A DNA stretch of 10,042 nt from Funneliformis mosseae (lineage: Eukaryota > Glomeromycota > Glomeromycetes > Glomerales > Glomeraceae): NCBI GenBank assembly GCA_910592005.1, contig CAJVPP010004138.1, forward strand, positions 1 through 10,042, in the 5' to 3' direction. The notes below the pieces were generated by a model. The model was not told the DNA's origin. It was given only the letters and a program-made list of their open reading frames with translations, and made no database searches. Position 1 is the stretch's first letter; each line of letters opens with the position of its first letter. Shown here one piece after another: positions 1-7,530 of the stretch. Both the position numbers and the translations under genes were made by a program.

Positions 1-5
1 TTTCA

Positions 6-490
6 GATTAATCTGAAATCACAGTTCGATTATATAAGAAATCCATAATTTATATGTAAATCTCTAGGAGAATCGCAAAAAATTGCAAATTCTCTTTGAG
101 GTTCGTGAAAATTTGTGAAATTTGATGAGTAATCACAAAAATTTATGATTTTCCTAGATTTTTGTATTTTTTTGTGAAATTTGAAGAGAAATTGCAATTT
201 TTTGCGACTTTCCAAGAATTTTGTAATATTTTTTGTGAAAATACTAAGAGAAATTGCAAAAATTGCAACTTTCCAAGTATTTTGCGATATTTTGCAAATT
301 TTAAGAGAAATCGTAAAAAATTGCGATTTTCTAAGGTTTTTACAATTTTTTGCGAAATTCGAAAAGAAACTGCAAAAAATTGTGATTCTCTAAGAGTTTC
401 ACTAAATTTCGCAATTCTCTTAAAGAATTTACAAATTTTACAATACTCTAAAAGTTTCGAATATAATCAAACTAAACTTTCAGATTAATC
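6..490. repeat. Foldback (MITE-like) element with 30 bp inverted arms
   Basis: The left arm is 6-35 and the right arm is 461-490. The reverse complement of the right arm matches the left arm at 25 of 30 positions: both begin GATTAATCTGAAA and end GATTATAT, with four differences clustered in the middle and one C/T change. The arms enclose the whole block of about 60 bp tandem units. The first 18 bases of the window (TTTCAGATTAATCTGAAA) are also a perfect palindrome, so the true left end may lie outside the window. No transposase is present. A non-autonomous foldback element or a repeat-expanded MITE fits best. I could not identify a target-site duplication because the left flank is cut off by the window edge. 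Confidence 0.55.
67..470. repeat. Degenerate ~60 bp tandem repeat, 6-7 copies
   Basis: Units begin near 67, 124, 185, 247, 304, 363 and 422. The last is partial. Each unit follows the same pattern: AGAGAAATTGC, an A- or T-run, TTGCGA, then CTTTCCAAG or TTTCTAAG, then a second TTTTGCGAAATT segment. The sub-motif GCAAAAAATTGC and its reverse complement GCAATTTTTTGC both occur, so units can fold on themselves. The unit length is close to a multiple of three, which is why open frames run through the block on both strands (for example 162-488 and 181-393). Their products are only repetitive Phe/Lys/Asn/Cys sequence with no domain, so I do not call genes here. Confidence 0.75.
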
Positions 491-655
491 CAAAATTATC
501 AGTTTAATTTAGATTTTTTTCAGTTTGGATTAGAATTATAATTCGAAAAAAATTCAAACTGAACCAAAAATTTTCAGATTAATTTTTATGTAATTCAAAA
601 CTGATCTGAACTAAACTAATCTGAAAAATCTTCAAATTAATCTAAACTATTCAAA
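484..655. repeat. Cluster of short direct and inverted CAGATTAAT / AGTTTAGATTA motifs
   Basis: Variants of CAGATTAAT and AGTTTGGATTA recur in both orientations. AGTTTGGATTA at 522-532 is matched in inverse by TAATCTAAACT at 638-648 with one mismatch. CAGTTTG at 521-527 pairs with CAAACTG at 556-562. CTAATCTGAAA near 616 resembles the arms of the foldback element. This patch runs directly up to the first recognisable kinase sequence at 663, so it probably marks the junction at which the kinase N-lobe was lost. Confidence 0.5.
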
Positions 656-662
656 GTTTTAG

Positions 663-1551
663 TATAGTCAATTAAAAATATATTCAGATAAAAATCTTAT
701 TCAATTATATAGATTTACTCAATATTCAAATATTTTAGATTATATGATAATAATGAAATATGCAAAAATTAATAATTTAAGAAAAAATTTATTAAATATA
801 GTTAAAGATAAATGAATTATTAAATTATTACAATTAAATAATATTATTTCTGAACTTGAAGAAATACATCAAAAAAATCTTATTCATTGTGATTTTCATT
901 CTGGTAATATTTTAAATATTGAAAATAAGATTTTATCTATTAGTGATTTAGGATTATATAAACCTGTAAATTATTATTAAACATCTAAAAAAGATGATAT
1001 TTATGGTATTTTACCATTTATAGCTCCTGAAATTTTAAGAGAACAAACAACATTATACTTTAGCTAGTGATATATAAAGTTTTTCTATAATTATATGAAA
1101 ATTAATATCAGGAATTTCTTCATTTATTAATAAAACTCATAAACCTCAATTTAGTATAAATATTTGTAAAGATAAACATCCTAAAATTATTGAAAATATT
1201 CTACAATGTTATATAAATTTAATGAAAAATTGTTGAGATATTGATCCTTTAAAAAGACCAACAGCATCTAAAATTAAAATAATTATTGAGAATTGGATTA
1301 AAAATATTAAAAGTAAAGATTTTGATTATATAGTAAAAAATAATATAATAGATTTTTATAAAGCAGATAAAGTATTAAACTAAAATCAAAATAATCATTT
1401 AAGTAATATCAAAGATCATTCACACATATTTTATACAAGTTGTTTACTTGATTTTACTAAAAAACTAAGTAAAATATTAGATCATAAAATTAATAGTTTA
1501 GAAATTAGTCAAAATAATGGTAATTATTATAATATTTATAAAATATACTAA
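663..1551 (+). pseudogene. Decayed protein kinase (TKL-like, Glomeromycotina-expanded type)
   Basis: Two frames joined by a +1 shift near 1050 (first part 663-1049, second part 1051-1551) read as the C-terminal two thirds of a kinase. Visible in order: a beta4-beta5 hinge segment (YMIIMKYA from 741), the catalytic loop HCDFHSGNIL (885-914; family HRD with Arg changed to Cys), DLG in place of DFG (945-953), APE (1023-1031), the helix F segment ASDI (1063-1074) and the subdomain XI KRP (1252-1260). A tail similar to family tails runs to a TAA at 1549. The glycine loop and the beta3 Lys are absent, so the N-lobe is truncated at the repeats. In-frame stops are TGA at 813, 1096 and 1234 and TAA at 978, 1075 and 1381. 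All three TGA codons occupy positions where relatives have Trp (helix E start, the MWELISG position, the KKCWD position), while one TGG remains at 1294. Codons are extremely AT-rich. It cannot make a kinase under the standard code. Confidence 0.8.
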
Positions 1552-2504
1552 TTAAAAATTTCTTTAATTTAATATATAAATATTTTTAATTTTATAAAAG
1601 ATTTAAATATTATAAATAATGAAATAAGTAAGTAATTTAATTATTAAATTATATAAAAGAGGAAAAAAAAGAAAAATAAATATAAAAATTTAATAAATTA
1701 ATATTTATTTATAAATAGGCAAAGATAAGTGAAATTTATTAATATTAAATTAATTTTTATTTTATTTTTTTAGAATTTTTATAATATTTTTAAATATTTA
1801 TATATTAACATTGTATATAGAATAATTATTATAAAAACAGTTTGTAATTATATAAATAAGCTTTTATATATAAAAATAATATTAAATATTTTATATTAAT
1901 AATGATGATGATTATTAATAATATGATATATTATTAAATATATTTATTTAATCAAATATATTATTGTTATTTATATATGAATACATTAATTATTATTGCT
2001 TTATTTATGATTAATCATTTTATTAACTATTATACAAATATTATTTCTCTTTTTAGATTATTTTAATAATTATAAAGTTATTTTTTTATTTAATTAGAAT
2101 TTATAATAAAATTAAAATTAATTCTTTTAAAATTTAACAAGTTCAATAAAATATATTAAAATAATACATTTTTTATATTATTTTTTATTTTATGAATTAC
2201 AAAAATTAAAACTAAAGTTATTTATTTAGTTAATAAATAATATTCTTAATAATAATTGAAACTGATTATGAAAAAGTAATAAAAATAATAGTAATAGTAA
2301 TAATGATATAACTAAATAAAATATATTAATATTTTGAGCTAAACCCCTGAGCTTGGCTTAAACTTTTTTAATTTTTAATATTACTAAATAAATTTGATTT
2401 ATTTTTATATAAATAACTTATCAAATAAATTATAAGTTTCATTTGTTGAAAAAAGTCACTTTACATTTTACCTTTAAATTACATCCATTTGTCCTAAATT
2501 GCCT

Positions 2505-2534
2505 AAACTCAAAAATATTTTCAAATTTGAGTTT
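2505..2534. repeat. Hairpin, 9 bp arms
   Basis: AAACTCAAA at 2505-2513 is perfectly complementary to TTTGAGTTT at 2526-2534 with a 12-base loop. It lies in otherwise featureless AT-rich DNA. It could be a chance fold or a foldback remnant. Confidence 0.4.
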
Positions 2535-2884
2535 CACCCAAAATATTAGATATATAGAATACAAAAGTTTTATAATTTGTAAAGCTATTAAATCTTTTAA
2601 TTTTATAATTTAATATTATATTTATTATTATTAAAAAACTAAATTAATAATTTGAAAAGTAGAGAATGACTAGAACTTTAATAAATATAGATTAATTTAT
2701 ATAATCTATTAGATTGATATAAAATATTTGATTAAAATAATTAAATTTATAATTTAATATTAGGTTAGGTTTCAATTTTAATTTAACTAGATTAATTTAT
2801 TGATCTATAGAAAGCCGTCAAATTTTTAAATACTTCTTGATTTATTAAAAAACTTATAATTTTAAAGTTTAAATTAAAAAAAAA

Positions 2885-2915
2885 GTTTAATAGTATATTT
2901 TTTAAACTATTAAAC
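2885..2915. repeat. Hairpin, 10 bp arms
   Basis: GTTTAATAGT at 2885-2894 and ACTATTAAAC at 2906-2915 form a perfect 10 bp inverted repeat around an 11-base loop. An A-run precedes the left arm and a T-run lies in the loop. No adjacent gene suggests a transcription role. Confidence 0.4.
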
Positions 2916-3172
2916 ACAGATATTCGCTAAGTTTTATACTAAATAATTGGTATTTAATTAAGCCTTTTTTTACTTTAATCATAGCTAAAATTCATTAAGA
3001 CATACTATTAACCAAATTTTTAATAGTTTGTATTTATAAATATTCTTTATGCTTAGTTTATATATTATTTAAGTTTAGCAATATTGAATGGCATTTTATC
3101 TTTTACGAATACATTTCTTAACATTATAGTTGTTAAAATTCGCAGCAGAATTCAGATTTATAATAAGTGCAT

Positions 3173-3367
3173 TCACCTTATTTCAATTTGTCTAGCTCCG
3201 GTTAAAGCTTGAACAACATCGTAAGGACTTGAATATTAGCCTGGTTAGCGGCTATTTCTTCCGTAAATAGTAAATCAATCTTCAAAGATAGACTTTAAGT
3301 TTCCAAAGTTTCGTACCGTTGCAAATGAAGAATCGCTCGTAGCGGTTCACTTGATGACTTATCGGAT
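3173..3367 (-). pseudogene. Possible minus-strand gene relic or exon, unrecognised
   Basis: The minus strand reads an amphipathic, coil-like segment ending at TGA 3173-3175. It contains LRAILHLQRYETLET, then (after an in-frame TAA at 3295-3297) LKIDLLFTEEIAANQANIQV, then (after a one-base shift near 3219-3225) VVQALTGARQIEIR. GC content here is higher than to the left and the residues look protein-like across three linked segments, which is why I report it. No ATG or clear splice sites frame it, and I do not recognise the family. It may be a decayed gene, a terminal exon with sequence errors, or chance. Confidence 0.3.
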
Positions 3368-3385
3368 AATTACGTACTAATCAAA

Positions 3386-3637
3386 TTACTTAAACATTAT
3401 TATATAACTAAATGTTGTGAAATTGAAGTATTTCTTCAAGAAAGGATCGCAAATAAGGGAATATATATCCGAGTGTCTTCTCTTACTGTAAGTTACTGTT
3501 CTCCAAATTGAATAATTACATCCGTAGCGATGTTTTTGTGTATGATCTGATAAAAGTGAATTAGTTGTAAGAGGTGAAATAATTAAAGAATTTAAGTTTA
3601 TTATTTTTATTATTTTGTATAATTCTTCATTACTGCT
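3386..3637 (-). other. Open minus-strand frame of 83 codons, coding status uncertain
   Basis: Between a TGA at 3638-3640 and a TAA at 3386-3388 the minus strand is open, but there is no ATG near its beginning. The product includes YGCNYSIWRTVTYSKRRHSD and later CDPFLKKYFNFTTF. A second minus frame over the same bases is also partly open, so frame choice is not secure. It lies just upstream (in minus orientation) of the relic at 3173-3367 and could be another exon of the same broken gene. No family recognised. Confidence 0.2.
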
Positions 3638-3982
3638 TCATTCGGAGCTCAGTCTTGTCATTTTCTCCTTTATCTTATTTATAGAAATGACGAAATTATA
3701 ATTTCTTCTGATATTGGTATATCAATATTTTAAGCTCAGTCATTTGAAAACAGCAAGTTGATTTGTTAGTTTACAAAGTCGACTAATCGTCGTCTCCGAC
3801 TTCAACTGCACAAAAGTTCATCACCAAACTCTGCGAACTCTAGAATTTACACACAATAAGAAATTCGAATTCAGCAAATAATTCTTCATTAATATGGATA
3901 TAAGAAACTTAACTGAATATCTTTATTAGATTTAAATTATCATAAGGTATTAAACATATTGAAATAAAAATGTTGTAATATG

Positions 3983-4041
3983 ACGAATATATTTTTACAG
4001 ATATTTACGAAAATATCAATATTTGGATTTGTTATATTCGT
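3983..4041. repeat. Nested inverted repeats
   Basis: Outer arms ACGAATATA (3983-3991) and TATATTCGT (4033-4041) are perfect complements. Inside them, GATATTT (4000-4006) and AAATATC (4011-4017) form a 7 bp stem with a 4-base loop. This could be a small foldback remnant; nothing shows a function. Confidence 0.35.
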
Positions 4042-4106
4042 TTAAGTTGCTCTTCAATAGATATACCATTTTTTAGAGGACGTGTTGGTGAAACATTGAT
4101 GTTGGT

Positions 4107-4117
4107 TGAGTCACGTG
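4107..4117. promoter_or_regulatory. Overlapping TGAGTCA and CACGTG sites upstream of array gene 1
   Basis: TGAGTCA (4107-4113; the bZIP/Gcn4-type core in fungi) overlaps CACGTG (4112-4117; the bHLH E-box core). It lies about 220 bp before the predicted start of array gene 1. The same TCACGTGT octamer recurs about 195 bp before array gene 2 (at 5370). Factor identity is inference from core motifs only. Confidence 0.35.
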
Positions 4118-4253
4118 TACGCAAATGCTTGGCGTAAAATCAAATTAAACCAAAAAAGCATTGACTAACGATAAACAAAGAAGTTGGTTTCTAAATATTA
4201 ATCAATGTGTCACATAATGTAGTACAAGGCATTATGCTTATTTAGGATTTTTC

Positions 4254-4305
4254 GTTTCGTATTTTTTAAATTTTTTTTTATTTCTTTAAAAAAAAAAAAA
4301 AAAAT
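4254..4305. repeat. T-rich then A18 tract before array gene 1
   Basis: A T-rich run (4254-4287) is followed directly by A18 (4288-4305), ending 28 bases before the predicted ATG at 4334. Poly(dA:dT) tracts disfavour nucleosomes in fungal promoters, so this may be promoter architecture. Comparable T-then-A tracts occur at 6082-6114, 7497-7526 and 7940-7964. Confidence 0.5.
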
Positions 4306-4333
4306 ATAAAAAAAATATATAACCTTTGTAATT

Positions 4334-5322
4334 ATGACCGACTTCAAGGTTGGTACTTGAGATTAAAATTTACAAATTTCGAAGGTGTTCGACGTTTATT
4401 CTTTTTTATTCACAACAGCTTTCTTAACCCTTTTTAGAATGAAGTAGTAGTTAGTAGTCGAAATAAGAAGAAAATATCTCAACAACAAAATAATACACCT
4501 TGTTCCTATAAGTCGGTGCTATTTTTTGTAGTTCTTCCGATTTTCACGGTGGTTTTTCTCGTAAGTATAATATTATAGTTGTTTACGTTTTGGTTATTCC
4601 GATGATTCCTTCAAATGTATTTTTGAAAAAATCCTAGTCGGGACGTTTTTTAGAAATTGATTCTACCGCAAGTAAGATTTTTGAAGAGATTGGCTTTCCA
4701 GGTGAGCATGTTAAGGATATGAGAACGGTTTAGTTTTTACACCTTTGGTTAACGTACTTCATTTGATGATGTAGCCGAATGCCTTGCAACAGCAAACATC
4801 ATTCAAATAAGAGCATTTGATTCTAATGATAGCATCATTGATACGAGACTTCGTGATTTTGGGAAGAAATCACTGGAAACAGACGAATCATTACGAAACC
4901 TGTACAGTAAAGGTTCATCCGTGCTCACGGAAATTGATGCTTCTCAAAAATCCAAATATTGGTTTCAAAATTTGGAAAGTTCAAAAACAAAAATTGAGGA
5001 GTTTAGACGTAACGTGCAATATTTTGGGGAAAGGTTAAATCATTTCATCAAAAATATTGAGGAATTAATGGAAGACCTACGTTTGATAAGTAAAAAACCC
5101 GTAGATGTTGGAAAGGATTTAGAAAATTTACATAAATCAGCACATCAAATGAAAATAATTTTAAGGTCTCATGATAAATTGTTTGCCGACGGCATTATCG
5201 AAGATGATAAATTTGTAAAACTAATCAAAGATTATTATTACGAGTTCAACAAGGAAGCACAACTCTATATAGAATTTACGTGTAGCGTTTTGAGTGATAT
5301 CTACATTTCTGATTCTGTTTAA
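4334..5322 (+). CDS. Array gene 1: single-pass membrane protein with helical C-terminus, four exons
   Basis: Predicted exons are 4334-4348, 4438-4560, 4638-4701 and 4775-5322 (249 residues). Exon 2 opens right after an in-frame TAG that is itself a good acceptor (CCCTTTTTAG) and has no ATG, so an upstream exon is required. ATG 4334 with donor GTTGGT gives MTDFK in phase; this start is the least secure part. Exon 2 ends in a hydrophobic segment (SVLFFVVLPIFTVVFL, residues about 31-46) after a Lys/Gln-rich tail. Donors GTAAGT (4561) and GTGAGC (4702) are strong. Exon 3 carries the shared juxtamembrane motif (IDSTASKIFEEI). Exon 4 is charged and heptad-rich, with LRDFGKK and ESLRNLYSKGSSV matching its paralogues; it is about 45-50 residues shorter than theirs and lacks their C-terminal HYK motif. 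AATAAA at 5360 follows the stop. The family is unrecognised. I infer an N-in, C-out membrane protein. Confidence 0.7.
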
Positions 5323-5564
5323 TCATGTAACATTTTTTTCTCAATCTCTATTTTAGTGAAATAAAGAGTTCACGTGTGGCAATCGTTTCAATGTTAAAAG
5401 CATGCGCCCATTCTTGTATTATAATGCATGCTGATTAAACCATAAAGCCACTAACTCTAATAGGCATTGTATATACTAATTATATATATTAGTATTACAA
5501 GATACAAAAAATAATAATGGTCCGGAAAAACTTCTTTTTCCCTTTTGCAAAATTTTAAATAAAA
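5323..5564. promoter_or_regulatory. Intergenic region between array genes 1 and 2
   Basis: This 242 bp spacer holds the 3' end signal of gene 1 (AATAAA at 5360-5365) and probably the promoter of gene 2. TCACGTGTGGCAATC at 5370-5384 combines the octamer seen before gene 1 with the decamer TGTGGCAATC, which recurs before the F-box gene at 9075. Two GCATGC palindromes (5400-5405 and 5426-5431) face each other. No gene is present. Confidence 0.45.
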
Positions 5565-6083
5565 ATGACTGGATACAAATTTATTCAAGATATTTATGTT
5601 CGTTGATTCAATATTAGATTTTATTTCAAAAAGAACTTTTCATGAAACCTAACATCCTACGAAATTTTTTTTTTTTCATCACACAGGAGGCAAACCCCAG
5701 CACTAACGTATGTAAACATTTTTCAAATGAATTTTATTCGTGGCACAACGTTTATATCACATTCTTTTTCCTAGAGTAAAAAATTTCAAAATTTTAATGA
5801 ACAAGAAATTCGAGAAAAAAAGAATCAAGTTTATACGCAGCAACAACAAGGATTAATCGGCGGTTCATCTTCTAATAATGATCTTAATCCTAACGCCAAT
5901 AATGATAAAATAGCCGAGATCAAATCTAATAAAGTTTCAAGTAATATGAAATTTGGGTTAGCGTTAATCAGTGCAATTATTTTAATTATTTCGATTCTCG
6001 TATCGATTCCGATTGCAAGTATAATTTTTTTTTTATTATCTTTTTACTAATATTTCAATAAGCCTTACAGGTAAATGTTTATT

Positions 6084-6114
<31 letters not shown>

Positions 6115-6986
6115 TTAGGATCATCTTTTACAAAAATCACCTTCGTTTATCCGAAAATTCGCTGATACGACCAATAATATCCTTGCAGAAATTAACAGTC
6201 TTGATATACCAAGTAAATAATTATTCAAAAAGAGGTTTATTCTCATGTGTGTAATTTAACTTATTTTCCCTTATATATATAGCTGAGAATACAATCACAG
6301 AACATACGGTAGCATGTAGTAGAGTAGCAAATGTGATCGAAAGAAGTCCAGCATTCAGATGTCATGGCAAGAAAATGGCAATGGGGCTTCGTAATTTTGG
6401 AGAAAGGATATTAATAGCAAGTCGCACATTACAAAATATGCATAACAAGGGCTCATCAGTATATCAATCGTTTGATGAAGAAATTGAATCGATGATGCAT
6501 CGATTGAATTCAAACTACATCCGACAAGTCGACGATAATCAATATTTTAAAGATAAATTTGATGAATTACGAAAGAAAATCAAAGATTATAGACAACTGG
6601 TTGAACGAGCCCAAATGTCTGTCTTAAACGCGGAAGCTGTGCGACATGATACGGAAGGTTATATTTATGGTGGGCTAAGGGAAGCGGAAAAGTATATTTG
6701 TGATCGTAATTCGGCGTATTCAGTTGATATCGATAAAGTCAAGCAAGAATTCGTAATGGTGGAAAATATGTTGCAACATTTATATGTTACCGCCGTTAAT
6801 TTAGATAAAATGAGAAAATTTTTGGAGGTCTATGAGGATAGATTGTTGGACGTTTCTGCTGGTTTTAGTGAAATCGAATATGATAAATTCAAAATTACAA
6901 AGGAAGATCTCAAATACTTGAGACTTGGTGTGGAAAAATCAAAAGCTTATCATTACAAATACAGCAAAAGACAAATTTCTACTTAA
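5565..6986 (+). CDS. Array gene 2: membrane protein with Asn/Gln-rich tail and coiled-coil C-terminus, five exons
   Basis: Predicted exons are 5565-5597, 5687-5707, 5775-5999, 6119-6212 and 6283-6986 (358 residues). The start MTGYK resembles gene 1's MTDFK. The 21-base exon 2 lies between CACACAG and GTATGT. Exon 3 is a hydrophilic Asn/Gln/Ser-rich cytosolic tail followed by one hydrophobic segment (FGLALISAIILIISIL, residues about 78-93). I place its donor at 6000 (CTC|GTATCG), the position gene 1 uses. An alternative is donor 6019 plus an 8-base exon 6063-6070, which also stays in frame and lengthens the membrane segment. Exon 4 has FIRKFADTTNNILAEI, near-identical in pattern to gene 3. Donor 6213 (GTAAAT) to acceptor 6282 joins exon 5 in phase 1. 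Exon 5 is long amphipathic helix with SPAFRCHG, LRNFGER, EEIESMM and C-terminal KAYHYKYSKR. The open frame begins well before the GTG at 6333, so that is not the start. The family is unrecognised. Confidence 0.75.
6063..6076 (+). other. Adjoining splice acceptor and donor inside an intron
   Basis: CCTTACAG (6063-6070) ends in a good acceptor and is followed at once by a good donor, GTAAAT (6071). Nothing lies between them if the acceptor is used. It could be a recursive splice site, the 3' edge of an 8-base microexon, or a relic of a lost exon. Confidence 0.35.
6082..6114. repeat. T9A24 tract inside an intron of array gene 2
   Basis: Nine T (6082-6090) run directly into 24 A (6091-6114), ending just before the TTAG acceptor. 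Because it is intronic, length variation would not alter the frame. The exact run length in an assembly should be doubted. Confidence 0.7.
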
Positions 6987-7492
6987 GATTTATGTAAATC
7001 CCCGAGTATATATATTAGCAAATTTAGATTATGAATTAAATCGCGTTAAATTCTCTTAACAATTTTATATTTTCCTGCGTCAATAACTGACCAATCAAAT
7101 TTTTTTGTCCTTGATCATTCCCTTTTAAGATTAAATGCTTTCTTTACCGATAGTGCTAAAACATAATAGGGAAGAGTCAAACATGCAGGATTATGCATAC
7201 AAAAAAAAAAGACCCGAAATGAGATAATTGATGTTTATTAAAATAAATTTTTTAAAATCTTTCGAATATGTTTGTGAATTTAATTTTAGTGTTCAAATAT
7301 TTTATTAACGCTCATGTACATGTAAAAACAAAAAAAAATAATAAAAAAAAAAACAAAAAATAAAAAAGCGATTATACTGTAAAAAGGTGTCAAATGAACA
7401 ATTGCTGTACCTAACATATGATGCAAGTCCGTTATTTCCATTTTTAGGGATGATTATCTGAGCAACCACAATCAAAGTGAAATTATAATTAT

Positions 7493-7526
<34 letters not shown>

Positions 7527-7530
7527 TAAT
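6987..7530. promoter_or_regulatory. Intergenic region between array genes 2 and 3
   Basis: No gene is visible in this 544 bp. Contents from left: 3' flank of gene 2 with a TATATATATTAG stretch (7007), a CCAAT box core (7089), the palindrome CATGTACATG (7313-7322, about 210 bp before the predicted start of gene 3, a distance similar to the CACGTG sites of genes 1 and 2), an A-rich low-complexity run (7325-7366) and the T15A15 tract next to the predicted start. Confidence 0.4.
7497..7526. repeat. Perfect T15A15 palindrome before array gene 3
   Basis: Fifteen T (7497-7511) are followed by fifteen A (7512-7526), a 30 bp perfect palindrome ending four bases before the predicted ATG at 7531. It probably acts only as promoter or leader poly(dA:dT), if it does anything. 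Confidence 0.7.

Larger units (their letters stand above)
1552..3060. other. Extremely AT-rich gene-free stretch
   Basis: I see no credible coding frame, tRNA or conserved motif. By eye some 60-base lines contain only one to seven G or C (for example 1561-1620 and 1741-1800), well below the gene array further right. Small islands stand out: a GC-richer patch at 2334-2368 containing CCCCTGAGCTTGGCTT, and two hairpins listed separately. Composition rises again after about 3060. The stretch could be a compositionally distinct insertion or simply old decaying spacer. Confidence 0.6.
3640..4330. other. Intergenic region upstream of the array
   Basis: No coding frame that I would defend on either strand. 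It contains two copies of AGCTCAGTC (3646 and 3732), a nested hairpin at 3983-4041, a candidate regulatory site at 4107-4117, and a T-rich then A-rich tract at 4254-4305 shortly before the first array gene. It probably includes that gene's promoter. Confidence 0.45.

Noticed and set aside
67..470. CRISPR-like array
   Set aside because: Whole units are repeated and degenerate, with no constant repeat alternating with unique spacers, and the context is eukaryotic.
30..488. Open frames in the first 500 bases (30-215 minus, 162-488 and 181-393 plus)
   Set aside because: They arise from a tandem repeat with a unit near 60 bp. All give low-complexity periodic peptides and several frames are open at once, so none is supported as a gene.
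663..1551. A functional kinase gene using TGA as Trp
   Set aside because: Three TAA stops, a +1 shift, the HRD to HCD change and loss of the N-lobe make it non-functional whatever the code. Only its history is open.
663..1551. Repeat-induced point mutation as the cause of the TGA codons
   Set aside because: CpA-directed C-to-T change on the opposite strand of TGG gives TAG, whereas all three sites are TGA.
663..3060. Mitochondrial or endobacterial DNA
   Set aside because: Tempting because of TGA=Trp and high AT, but no organelle or bacterial gene, rRNA or tRNA is visible, and the G+C looks lower than I would expect for either source. Kept only as a hypothesis in the findings.
4921..4923. 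GTG as the start of array gene 1; likewise GTG 6333 and TTG 7982 for genes 2 and 3
   Set aside because: The frame stays open upstream to clear splice acceptors, and the upstream codons align between paralogues.
4817..5038. Plus-strand 73-codon open frame
   Set aside because: Shadow frame inside the last exon of array gene 1.
5648..5707. ATG at 5643 reading through the T-run into the 21-base exon of array gene 2
   Set aside because: It would give a poly-Phe stretch that is better explained as the pyrimidine tract before the CACACAG acceptor. The upstream ATG at 5565 resembles the start of gene 1.
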